This document shows positions 54,587 through 62,178 of a stretch of 64,000 bases of DNA, piece by piece. Where the stretch lies: positions 1 to 64,000 of the forward strand of contig NZ_JAANIG010000005.1 of assembly GCF_011174675.1 (NCBI RefSeq). The letters are read 5' to 3'. Position 1 is the stretch's first letter. Each line of letters opens with the position of its first letter. The stretch is from Perlabentimonas gracilis (lineage in GTDB: Bacteria; Bacteroidota; Bacteroidia; Bacteroidales; Tenuifilaceae). A program made the position numbers and the translations under genes. Below the pieces are notes generated by a model that had not been told where the DNA came from, made no database searches, and saw only the letters and a list, made by a program, of their open reading frames with translations.

Positions 54587-54615
54587 TTGGCAGTTGGCAA
54601 CTTGGCAGTTGGCAA
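54587..54615. repeat. Left arm of 29-bp inverted repeat
   Basis: This arm consists of two copies of TTGGCAGTTGGCAA separated by one C; each copy is two 7-nt units. Its exact reverse complement is at 55091-55119. It is directly followed by a related unit (TTGGAAAC, 54616-54623) whose complement occurs at 55019-55026. Confidence 0.9.
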
Positions 54616-54624
54616 TTGGAAACA

Positions 54625-54999
54625 TTAGGAACTAGGCATATATTTTTCTGGGTTTTCAATCATATGGTTTATTAAGCGACCAATCTCTTCAGACTTAGAT
54701 AATAAACCGTTGTATTCACCTTCAGTGATGTATTTACATTCAAATGCAAAATCAAGAGACACCTGACTTTCCGTGTTTTCCATATCAGCATCACTCATTT
54801 TGCTTGAGAAATGCTTTGGATATTGGCGTTTGCGATATCCTTCTCCAATGGCTCTGCAAACAGCTCGTGATGATCGTCTAATCTGATCGGTTAGTTCATA
54901 ACGTTCCTCTTTGGGAAAACTCTTTGTAATCTCAAAGATTTCCATGGCCCAAGCAATTGCTTTTTTATATACAGTTAAATCCCTGAAACTACCTACCAT
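54625..54999 (-). CDS. Four-helix-bundle protein (S23 / bIVP family)
   Basis: This 124-aa protein belongs to the four-helix-bundle family first found in 23S rRNA intervening sequences. Markers are SFRDLTVYKKAIAWAMEIFE, the RYELTDQIRRSSRAVCRAIG segment and a Y-rich GEGYRKRQYP. The family includes Avd, the accessory factor of diversity-generating retroelements, but no reverse transcriptase is present here. Its molecular role is unknown, perhaps nucleic-acid binding. It sits between gmk and nadD and is bracketed by a 29-bp inverted repeat, suggesting a discrete inserted element. Confidence 0.9.
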   Translation of the reverse strand: MVGSFRDLTVYKKAIAWAMEIFEITKSFPKEERYELTDQIRRSSRAVCRAIGEGYRKRQYPKHFSSKMSDADMENTESQVSLDFAFECKYITEGEYNGLLSKSEEIGRLINHMIENPEKYMPSS

Positions 55000-55090
55000 T
55001 TAGTCAATTGTTTTTTAGGTTTCCAATCAAATAAACTCTAAAAAATGGTTTAATTACATATATACTTTCAATACCTTTTGTTATTTCTCC

Positions 55091-55119
55091 TTGCCAACTG
55101 CCAAGTTGCCAACTGCCAA
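55091..55119. repeat. Right arm of 29-bp inverted repeat
   Basis: This is the perfect reverse complement of 54587-54615. It ends one base before the gmk stop codon (55121-55123 on the minus strand). Confidence 0.9.
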
Positions 55120-55120
55120 C

Positions 55121-55684
55121 TTAAGAAATAAACTCCTCAACCAGCCTCTCAGCCTTGGCTATGGCCTCTTCAAGGTTGTCGTTTACAACAATCTTGTCAA
55201 AATCCTTTGCGTACGACATTTCCTCCATGGCCTTGCCAACTCTCTTTGTTAGACTTTCGGGTGTTTCGGTGCCACGCAATTCAAGGCGTAATCGCAATGC
55301 TTCAACAGAAGGTGGCATTACGAATATGGCCAACGCCCTATCGGCAAACTGTTTTTTTAGATTGAGTCCTCCCACAACATCCACATCAAAAACCACGTGG
55401 TTCCCCTTGTTCCATATTCGCTCAATTTCCGACTTTAATGTTCCGTAGTACGAACCGGGGTACACCTCTTCCCACTCTACAAACTCGTTATTGTCAATTT
55501 TTGCCCTAAACTCATCGGGTTTCAGAAAATAGTAATCGTGCCCATGCACTTCGCCCTCACGTTTTGCTCGGCTGCAGGCCGATACGGAGAACTCAATATT
55601 ATGCATTTTTTGTAAGAGGCTGCGCACAATGGTTGTTTTGCCGGAGCCCGATGGGGCGGAGAATATTAGTAGTTTCCCTTTCAT
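55121..55684 (-). CDS. gmk: Guanylate kinase
   Basis: This 187-aa kinase converts GMP to GDP. The P-loop SAPSGSGKTTIVRSLL is at the N-terminus and the GMP-binding region FSVSACSRAKREGEVHGHDY follows. Length is normal. It lies downstream of yicC (247-nt repeat-containing gap) and upstream of the four-helix-bundle element, probably in one transcript with them. Confidence 0.95.
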   Translation of the reverse strand: MKGKLLIFSAPSGSGKTTIVRSLLQKMHNIEFSVSACSRAKREGEVHGHDYYFLKPDEFRAKIDNNEFVEWEEVYPGSYYGTLKSEIERIWNKGNHVVFDVDVVGGLNLKKQFADRALAIFVMPPSVEALRLRLELRGTETPESLTKRVGKAMEEMSYAKDFDKIVVNDNLEEAIAKAERLVEEFIS

Positions 55685-55781
55685 ATCGTAATTAGAGGAG
55701 GTGTGAGTGTATAATCTAATTATTTAAATAATTCAAGTGTTATGTTAGGTAGTGTTTTTTTTAACAATCAATCATCCAATA

Positions 55782-55865
55782 TGCATGGTTGGTTGCTTCG
55801 ACAGGCTCAGCAACCGATCAATCTGCATGGTTGGTTGCTTCGACAGGCTCAGCAACCGATCAATC
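55782..55865. repeat. Two perfect 42-nt tandem copies with internal hairpin
   Basis: The copies at 55782-55823 and 55824-55865 are identical. Each contains a 7-bp stem (GGTTGCT with AGCAACC) around a loop containing CGACAGGC. The arrangement resembles a REP-type repeat. It lies in the yicC-gmk gap. Confidence 0.8.
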
Positions 55866-55931
55866 ATTCAATCTCTCTATAATTATGATGGCTTCGTTGT
55901 ACCTACTCGCCATGACTAGAAAAATCATATC

Positions 55932-56813
55932 TTACAAAACGTTCAGTAGCTGCTCCTTAATCTTCTCCAGCTCATCCTTCATGCGTACCACAATTTTTTG
56001 TATTTCGGCGTGGTTGGCCTTTGAGCCCAGAGTGTTAATCTCACGACCCATCTCCTGAGCAATAAAGCCAAGCTTGCGCCCAGCAGGTTCATCGTCGTTA
56101 AGGGTGTCAATAAAATACTTGCAATGGTTGGTAAGTCGCACCTTCTCCTCGTTGACATCAAACTTTTCCATATAGTAGATTAGCTCCTGCTCAAATCGGT
56201 TTTTATCAACGGATGCATCGTTGCCCATCTTTTCAAGGTTCTCGGTAATTCGATTTTTGATGGTTTCAATCCTTTCGCCCTCGAATGGCGAAACTTGCTG
56301 GAGTAGTTCGCCTATGGAGTTTACCTTGTTCACCAAATCCTGCTCGGTAATCTTACCCTCCTGATCGCGGAAGGTGTTTAGGTTGGCTATGGCCATATCA
56401 ACACAATTCAGTAATGAATTCCACTCATCATCGCTAATCTCATCGGCCTGGGCATTGAAAATATCGGGTAGCCTAAGGATGGTTTGCACTAACGGCTCGC
56501 TTTGCATTGGCATTTTCAACTCGCTGGTAATGCTGCTAATTTGCTCAAGGTACGATTTGAATACTTCGCGGTTGATTGTGGGAGCCGAGCTGCTAGCATC
56601 CTTCTCAACCGACACGTAGAAATCGACTTTTCCTCGTACAATGCTTTGCGAAAGCTTATTGCGGATTTCCAACTCCTTTTCCTTGTATATCATTGGCATT
56701 TTAAGGGCAGAGATGTCGAGCTGTTTGCTGTTAAGCGATTTTACTTCAACAACAATTTTCTTTCCGTTTACCATTACCTCGGCCTTGCCGAAGCCTGTCA
56801 TCGATCTTGTCAT
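55932..56813 (-). CDS. yicC: YicC family protein (putative endoribonuclease)
   Basis: This 293-aa protein starts with RSMTGFGKAEV and ends with ELEKIKEQLLNVL, both YicC hallmarks. It also has the GRKLGFIAQEMGREINTLGS block near residue 250. E. coli YicC is an endoribonuclease acting on small RNAs, a role reported for the family. In Bacteroidota it precedes gmk and nadD, as here. Confidence 0.92.
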   Translation of the reverse strand: MTRSMTGFGKAEVMVNGKKIVVEVKSLNSKQLDISALKMPMIYKEKELEIRNKLSQSIVRGKVDFYVSVEKDASSSAPTINREVFKSYLEQISSITSELKMPMQSEPLVQTILRLPDIFNAQADEISDDEWNSLLNCVDMAIANLNTFRDQEGKITEQDLVNKVNSIGELLQQVSPFEGERIETIKNRITENLEKMGNDASVDKNRFEQELIYYMEKFDVNEEKVRLTNHCKYFIDTLNDDEPAGRKLGFIAQEMGREINTLGSKANHAEIQKIVVRMKDELEKIKEQLLNVL

Positions 56814-56823
56814 ATTATTTTAT

Positions 56824-56926
56824 GTCTAAAGTCTAAAAGTCTGAAAGTCTAAAAGTCTAAAGTCTAAAAGTCAAAAGTCTAATGTCTAATGTCTGAAAGT
56901 CAAAAGTCTAAAGCCTGAATGTCAAG
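56824..56926. repeat. Heptanucleotide tandem repeat (GTCTAAA type)
   Basis: About fourteen units of GTCTAAA or close variants (7-8 nt each) fill the gap between yicC and trmD. Unit length and tandem layout match the other 7-nt arrays in the window. The spacing is too short and regular to be a CRISPR array. Confidence 0.8.
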
Positions 56927-57040
56927 AAATTTGCCCTGATATTGCCGAAGAGTTGAAGGTTTAGAGTTGTGTAACGGCATTTCAACCAGCCTACCAATAA
57001 AGACAGGGTCAATCACTCACTCCCTCAATCATTCATTCAT

Positions 57041-57733
57041 TCACCCATCCTCCTCCAACCCCTCAAGCAGCTCCGGTCTTAAACGTTTTGTACGCTCAAG
57101 CGCCTGTTCCATTTGCCATTTTTCAATTGCCTTAAAGTTCCCCGATGTTAGTACCTCAGGAACTTTCCAACCATTAAACTCAGCCGGTCGGGTATAAACT
57201 GGCGGTGCCAGAAGGTTATCCTGAAAAGAATCGGTAAGAGCAGAGGTTTCGTTGGATAGCACGCCAGGGACTAGCCTAACCACGCTATCAACAATAATGG
57301 CAGCAGCCAGCTCGCCACCCGATAGCACGTAATCGCCAATGGAGATTTCACGGGTAATAAGGTGCTCCCTAACCCGGTGGTCAATCCCCTTGTAATGCCC
57401 GCAAAGTATAATGATATTTCCTTTAATACTTAGCCCATTTGCAACTTGTTGCGTAAGCCTTTGGCCATCGGGCGAGGTGTATATAACCTCATCGTAATCG
57501 CGTTCGCTTTTCAATTTTCTGATAACCTTGAAGATGGGCTCTATCTTCATTACCATACCAGCATCGGGGCCAAAGGCGTAATCGTCGACCGTGCGATGCT
57601 TGTCGGTGGTGTACTCACGCAGGTGATGTAGGTGAATGTCGACCAACCCCTTGGTCTGTGCACGTTTTATAATGGAGTGGCTCAGTGGGCTCTCTAGTAT
57701 CTCGGGTAAAACGGTAATTATATCTATTCGCAT
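57041..57733 (-). CDS. trmD: tRNA (guanine-37-N1)-methyltransferase
   Basis: This 230-aa SPOUT methyltransferase methylates G37 of tRNA. The knot motif is [18 protein letters not shown] and the SAM-loop region is [20 protein letters not shown]. Length is normal. A -7 box (57754-57761) lies 20 bases upstream. It begins the trmD-yicC-gmk-nadD series but is separated from yicC by a heptamer array. Confidence 0.95.
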   Translation of the reverse strand: MRIDIITVLPEILESPLSHSIIKRAQTKGLVDIHLHHLREYTTDKHRTVDDYAFGPDAGMVMKIEPIFKVIRKLKSERDYDEVIYTSPDGQRLTQQVANGLSIKGNIIILCGHYKGIDHRVREHLITREISIGDYVLSGGELAAAIIVDSVVRLVPGVLSNETSALTDSFQDNLLAPPVYTRPAEFNGWKVPEVLTSGNFKAIEKWQMEQALERTKRLRPELLEGLEEDG

Positions 57734-57753
57734 ATCGATATGAAAATATGCTG

Positions 57754-57761
57754 CAAAGGTA
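57754..57761 (-). promoter_or_regulatory. -7 promoter box for trmD
   Basis: The minus strand reads TACCTTTG, an exact TAnnTTTG match. Confidence 0.55.
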
Positions 57762-57836
57762 TGAAAAGTTGTGGATTTATTGATTTGATGCCTTTATGGC
57801 AATGAATTTATCAATCTTTGAAGTGGAAGGGGAGTG

Positions 57837-58598
57837 CTAAAAGCCGATGGTAAGCTGGGTATTGTTGCTGTTTTTTTGGGTTGCCCCATTTTCGTAGTCA
57901 TAGGAAGCCAAAATATCATCATTAGCTATCTGCTGGTGATCGGATAAAAATGGTTTGATGGTATGAGCCTTGAGCTCGGGAGAAGCTAGTTCTCTAAGGT
58001 AACTGTTTAAGTTGTTTTTGTTGATTTGTGTCGAAAGCCAGATGCTAAGTTGATCCGTAGGCAGTATAATTGGCATCCGTTTCTTGGTGTTGTGGATGCG
58101 GCTCATCAGCTCGTTGGCTTGCGTGGTAAGGATTGTGTAAGTGAAATGCTGCTGCCCTTGCTCATCGCTCCAGCAATCCCAAATGCCTGCAAAGGCAAAT
58201 AGGTTCTCGCTTGAGAGTGTTATGTAGTAGGGAATCCTTTGCTTGTTAACATGCTGCCACTCAAAGAAACCGGACGCTAAAACTAGGCATCTTTGATTAT
58301 TGATTGCATTTCCAAACGTTTTGCTCTTGACTGCCGTCTCGCTTTTTGCGTTTAGGGTATTGTATTGTTTAGCAAAGCTATCGGCGTTTTCTTTTCCATT
58401 AACACTTTTAGGAATGAGTCCCCATTGAAAGTACTCAACCTCGCCAACGCAATTGCTTGATATCACAGGCAAACAAGGGCGTTCAAATCCATTAACAACA
58501 AGTTTCTTCGGGATATTTATAAGCTTATCTCGGCTAATCAGTCCCGATTTAACAATGTCATCGGGTTTCTTAGTGTTTATGGAGTAGTAAAAGCACAT
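57837..58598 (-). CDS. SOS response-associated peptidase (SRAP / HMCES-like)
   Basis: This 253-aa SRAP protein has the catalytic Cys2 (MCFYYSINTK, rather than the usual MCGR start), an Asn in TLNAKSETAVK and the HNTKKRMPIIL motif with His near residue 168. SRAP proteins crosslink through Cys2 to abasic sites in single-stranded DNA, protecting them. It follows a TetR gene by 23 nt on the same strand, so it may share that promoter. Confidence 0.9.
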   Translation of the reverse strand: MCFYYSINTKKPDDIVKSGLISRDKLINIPKKLVVNGFERPCLPVISSNCVGEVEYFQWGLIPKSVNGKENADSFAKQYNTLNAKSETAVKSKTFGNAINNQRCLVLASGFFEWQHVNKQRIPYYITLSSENLFAFAGIWDCWSDEQGQQHFTYTILTTQANELMSRIHNTKKRMPIILPTDQLSIWLSTQINKNNLNSYLRELASPELKAHTIKPFLSDHQQIANDDILASYDYENGATQKNSNNTQLTIGF

Positions 58599-58621
58599 GA
58601 ATACATAGCTGCTGCTCTGCC

Positions 58622-59230
58622 CTATACCTTAAGATAGCTGATAACCATTTCGCTGATATGCTCCTTGCGGGCTTTAATAAACTGAATGTACTCCTCGGGG
58701 CTAAATGAGTTTCTATCGGTTATCAGCTCTTTTATTGCAAAAGGAAAAAGGATAAGCGAAATTAGGCTAATGTATAGCTGTTCGGGGTCAACAGCCTTTA
58801 CATTCCCAGCCTTGGCTTCCTTTGCCAGCTGGTTACAAAACTTTTCCGAGTTGTAAAGAGCAAGAACAGCACCCATTGTCTTAATCTTCTCTGGATTACG
58901 ATGGATAACAGAAAGCACAAAGGAGACAAGTATCGGCTTTTCTAGAAGGATGTCGATGTAAGCGTAGGTGTAATCCTTAACTTTCTTTTCGATGGGGATC
59001 TCGTCTTCCAAAATCTCCCTTATGGTAACGGCTCTCTCTTTTACCAGCGTATCAAAAATAGTTTCGAACAGCTTCTCCTTCGACTGGAAGTAGTAATTCA
59101 TTAGCGATAAGTTGATTCCAGCCTTGGTGGCAATCTCACGAACTCCAACCCTGTCAACTCCTTTCTTAAGGAATAGTTCGGTGGCTGTGGTCAGTATTTT
59201 TTGCTTGGTTTTTATTGAGCTTTTATTCAT
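58622..59230 (-). CDS. TetR family transcriptional regulator
   Basis: This 202-aa regulator has an N-terminal helix-turn-helix (VGVREIATKAGINLSLMNYY) followed by a helical ligand-binding domain. The start at 59230 is used because a complete promoter (59249-59278) lies between it and the upstream ATG at 59251. It likely controls itself and the SRAP gene; palindromes next to the promoter are candidate operators. The ligand is unknown. Confidence 0.9.
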   Translation of the reverse strand: MNKSSIKTKQKILTTATELFLKKGVDRVGVREIATKAGINLSLMNYYFQSKEKLFETIFDTLVKERAVTIREILEDEIPIEKKVKDYTYAYIDILLEKPILVSFVLSVIHRNPEKIKTMGAVLALYNSEKFCNQLAKEAKAGNVKAVDPEQLYISLISLILFPFAIKELITDRNSFSPEEYIQFIKARKEHISEMVISYLKV

Positions 59231-59248
59231 AATGTTATCGTTTTGCAG

Positions 59249-59298
59249 CAAAAATATGAATTGTTTGCGTTATAACAATACAAAAGAAACAATTGTTT
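59249..59298 (-). promoter_or_regulatory. TetR-gene promoter with palindromic candidate operator
   Basis: The minus strand carries TTG (59276-59278), a 19-base gap and TATTTTTG (59249-59256). AATTGTTT (59259-59266) and AAACAATT (59287-59294) form an inverted repeat. AAACAATTGTTT (59287-59298) and GTTATAAC (59269-59276) are perfect palindromes. Together they would let a dimeric regulator block the promoter. Confidence 0.6.
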
Positions 59299-59611
59299 AA
59301 AACGGGTATGCAGAAATTTCTCCTGTCTCTAATTTTACAACAACAAAGTATGAGGTATTATATTTTTACGATGATTATAATTAGTCTTTCTGATGTATGT
59401 AGACGCCTTCGTTAAGTGATATATATTCAGGTAGATAGGTGGGTTGATGTGCTGCTTAAGGTTTGTGGATACATTCTATTCATATCAAAGTAATTTGGTG
59501 CAGTCTTAATATTCAAAAAATCAATATCTTTGCACCCCTACAAAAGTATAGATGACTTTTTGTATATTGTGTTGAAATGTAAGGTTTTGTTTATAGGAAA
59601 AACATAAGATT
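59299..59611. other. Intergenic region before speB
   Basis: This AT-rich stretch holds the speB promoter and no credible gene. TATCTTTG (59525-59532) is the -7 box, giving a leader of about 70 nt before the ATG. I see no known riboswitch fold by eye. Confidence 0.6.
59525..59532 (+). promoter_or_regulatory. -7 promoter box for speB
   Basis: TATCTTTG matches TAnnTTTG. No -33 element at the expected spacing was seen. Confidence 0.5.
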
Positions 59612-60454
59612 ATGATACATTTTGGAGATATTCCCCAAGAATTTTGCGATGAGCAGAAGTCAGAGATTGTAATACTACCCATTCCATACGATGGTACCAG
59701 TACATGGGTAAAAGGAGCCGACAAAGGCCCCGAAGCTTTGCTCGAGGCATCGGCTAATATGGAACTATACGATATTGAGACCGATACCGAGGTTTACCTA
59801 AAGGGTATTTACACCGCTCCTGCTATTACTCAGGATGCAAGCCCCGAGGCAATGGTTGAGGCTGCTGAGAGAGAGACGAAGAAATTTCTCGAGGCTGGCA
59901 AGTTTGTGGTTACCATAGGTGGTGAGCACTCCGTTTCCATTGGCCCAATTCAGGCTTACGCCCAAAAGTTCAAAAACCTAAGCGTGCTGCAAATTGATGC
60001 CCATACCGATTTGCGCGATAGCTACGAGGGATCAAAGAATAATCACGCCTGCGTAATGGCCCGTGCACAAGACTTATGCCCCATTGTACAGGTTGGCATA
60101 CGTAGCATGGATGTTGGCGAAAAGGATCGCTTGGATCCAAAACGCGTGTTCTGGGCTCACAAAATAACTCAGTGCGAGCAGTGGATGGATCAGGCCATAG
60201 AAATGCTGACCGATGATGTTTATCTAACCATCGATTTGGATGGGTTCGATCCATCTATTCTGCCGTCAACAGGTACACCCGAACCCGGTGGGTTGCAGTG
60301 GTACCCTACGCTGAAGTTTATTCGTAAAGTGATTGAACGTAAAAATCTTGTGGGATTCGATATAGTTGAACTTTGCCCAGATCCCAACGAGAAATCGTCG
60401 GACTTTTTAGCCACTAAGTTGCTTTACAAAATACTTTCGTATAAATTTGCATAG
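59612..60454 (+). CDS. speB: Agmatinase (ureohydrolase family)
   Basis: This 280-aa ureohydrolase has the Mn-binding motifs GGEHSVSIG, DAHTDLRDSYEG and DLDGFDPS. It most likely converts agmatine to putrescine and urea. Distinguishing agmatinase from other guanidino hydrolases by eye is not certain, but length and neighbours favour agmatinase. It is followed by a deoxyhypusine synthase-like gene after a 133-nt gap that contains a palindrome-rich repeat. Confidence 0.9.
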   Translation: MIHFGDIPQEFCDEQKSEIVILPIPYDGTSTWVKGADKGPEALLEASANMELYDIETDTEVYLKGIYTAPAITQDASPEAMVEAAERETKKFLEAGKFVVTIGGEHSVSIGPIQAYAQKFKNLSVLQIDAHTDLRDSYEGSKNNHACVMARAQDLCPIVQVGIRSMDVGEKDRLDPKRVFWAHKITQCEQWMDQAIEMLTDDVYLTIDLDGFDPSILPSTGTPEPGGLQWYPTLKFIRKVIERKNLVGFDIVELCPDPNEKSSDFLATKLLYKILSYKFA

Positions 60455-60469
60455 ATTAAGCTACACCTA

Positions 60470-60545
60470 TGCAATCAACCTGCCCGCTCTACCCTGCCTA
60501 CCGCAGGCAGGCTGTCGGTAGACAGGCCACTGGCGGGTCAATCAA
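60470..60545. repeat. Palindromic GGGTCAATCA-tailed repeat
   Basis: The unit contains the stem CCTGCC with GGCAGG around TACCGCA and ends in GGGTCAATCA (60535-60544). The same tail occurs at 53671-53680 and 57006-57015. The repeat lies between speB and the DHS-like gene. Confidence 0.65.
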
Positions 60546-60587
60546 TCAGATATTTTAAATCACACTAACTAACTCAAAACTGTTGAA

Positions 60588-61607
60588 ATGGAGAAAAAAG
60601 ACCTGCTCAAGGATGTGGTGAAGCACATCGACATCAAATCGTTTGATTCTACCCCAATAATCAACTCAATGCGCGATATGTCGTTCACCTCGCGCGATAC
60701 CGCTGTTGCTACCGATATTTTTGAGATGATGATAGCCGACAAGGAGTGCAGCAACTGGCTTATCCTGGCAGGAAGCACCAGTGCCGGTGGATGTATGCAG
60801 GTGTACGTTGATATGGTGAAGAACAATATGGTTGATGTAATTGTGGCCACTGGCGCATCGATTGTTGATATGGATTTCTTCGAAGCCCTAGGTTTCAAAC
60901 ATTACAAGGGAACTCCCTTTATCGACGACAATCACTTGCGTAACAACTATATCGACAGGATTTACGACACCTTTATTGATGAGGAAGAGTTGCAGGAATG
61001 CGATGCTACCATCAAAAAAATTGCCGATGGCATGAAGCCTGGCGTTTACAGTTCGCGTGAGTTCATAAAGGAAATGGGTAAGTACTTGGTAGAGCACTCG
61101 GTTAAAAAAGATAGCTTGGTACAGGTATGCTACGAGAAGAATGTACCCATTTTTGTTCCCGCCTTTAGCGATTGCAGCGCAGGCTTTGGGCTGGTTAAAA
61201 ATCAGGTTGAGAACCCCGATGCGCACGTTTCCATCGATTCAGTTAAGGATTTTCGCGAGCTAACCGATATTAAAATTGCAGGTAAAACTACCGGGTTATT
61301 TATGGTAGGTGGTGGTGCGCCTAAAAACTTTGCTCAGGATACCGTGGTTTGTGCCGAGATTCTAGGACACGAGGTGCCAATGCATAAGTATGCTGTGCAG
61401 ATTACCGTTGCCGACCCTCGCGATGGCGCTTGCTCAAGTTCAACCCTTAAAGAGGCTTCGTCATGGGGTAAGGTTGACACAACCTACGAGCAGATGGTTT
61501 ACGCCGAGGCAACCAGCGTGGTGCCTATCATGATGAGCTACATTTACCACAGGGGCACATGGAAAAACCGCAAAAAATACGAGTGGGCTAAGCTTTTCGA
61601 TAAGTAA
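60588..61607 (+). CDS. Deoxyhypusine synthase-like protein
   Basis: This 339-aa protein belongs to the deoxyhypusine synthase / homospermidine synthase family. NAD-binding and active-site features are visible: LILAGSTSAGGCMQVYVDMV, DVIVATGASIVDMDFFEALG, and SWGKV containing the catalytic Lys near residue 303. Bacteria lack the eIF5A substrate, so bacterial members are thought to act on polyamines, for example making homospermidine. Adjacency to agmatinase strongly suggests a polyamine role. The product is not determined. The gene ends before a strong terminator. Confidence 0.92.
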   Translation: MEKKDLLKDVVKHIDIKSFDSTPIINSMRDMSFTSRDTAVATDIFEMMIADKECSNWLILAGSTSAGGCMQVYVDMVKNNMVDVIVATGASIVDMDFFEALGFKHYKGTPFIDDNHLRNNYIDRIYDTFIDEEELQECDATIKKIADGMKPGVYSSREFIKEMGKYLVEHSVKKDSLVQVCYEKNVPIFVPAFSDCSAGFGLVKNQVENPDAHVSIDSVKDFRELTDIKIAGKTTGLFMVGGGAPKNFAQDTVVCAEILGHEVPMHKYAVQITVADPRDGACSSSTLKEASSWGKVDTTYEQMVYAEATSVVPIMMSYIYHRGTWKNRKKYEWAKLFDK

Positions 61608-61642
61608 AGAATATGGGCATACGCCCAATCTGTTTGTGAATT

Positions 61643-61677
61643 AAAAATGGGGTGATTTATGTTCACCCCATTTTTTT
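61643..61677. terminator. Bidirectional terminator between DHS-like gene and osmC
   Basis: A 13-bp perfect stem (61643-61655 with 61663-61675) and a seven-base loop are flanked by A and T runs. It overlaps the OsmC stop codon. Confidence 0.85.
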
Positions 61678-62071
61678 AGTTTACACTGGTGTAAACTTTT
61701 ATATCGGGCGGATTTTGTAAATGCTTTTTTACTGCACACTGATCGGCCACCTTAACCAAAGTGTCGTAATACTTCTCAGGGAATGAATCTGGCACGTTAA
61801 TTTTTAGCTCTATCGCTTCAATCATATGTGTTGATGGGTTAAAGCTATGCTTTTGGGTTAGCGATATGCCATCGGTTGAAATTCCACGCTGATCGCAAAA
61901 CGATTTAACGTATATCCCGGCGCATGTGCCAATTGATGCTAAGAATAGCGAAAATGGGGCTGGCCCCTCATTGTTCCCTCCAGCCATCACGGGCTGATCG
62001 GTTAGAATTCTGTGCTCACCTACTTCGGCAATTACCTGCTTGTTGCCCGAAAATGTAATTTCTAGTTCCAT
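61676..62071 (-). CDS. OsmC family protein
   Basis: This 131-aa protein has the OsmC/Ohr fold with two reactive cysteines: one in SIGTCAGIYVKSF and one in ADQCAVKKHL. Such proteins reduce organic hydroperoxides. Subfamily (OsmC versus Ohr versus YhfA-like) cannot be decided by eye. It lies downstream of rubredoxin with a 107-nt gap. Confidence 0.9.
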   Translation of the reverse strand: MELEITFSGNKQVIAEVGEHRILTDQPVMAGGNNEGPAPFSLFLASIGTCAGIYVKSFCDQRGISTDGISLTQKHSFNPSTHMIEAIELKINVPDSFPEKYYDTLVKVADQCAVKKHLQNPPDIKVYTSVN

Positions 62072-62178
62072 GTTTAGTAATTCATTTTTAATTATGTTTC
62101 GTATCTACATATCTAAAAACATAGATAGTATATAAATGTTCAAACCCACTACTCAACGAATAGTGGGTCATGCAGAAA

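Noticed and set aside
54625-54999. Avd accessory protein of a diversity-generating retroelement
   Set aside because: The family is related, but no reverse transcriptase, template repeat or variable target gene is in the window.
56824-56926. CRISPR-like array
   Set aside because: Units are 7-8 nt with no spacers, and no cas genes are present. It is a simple tandem repeat.
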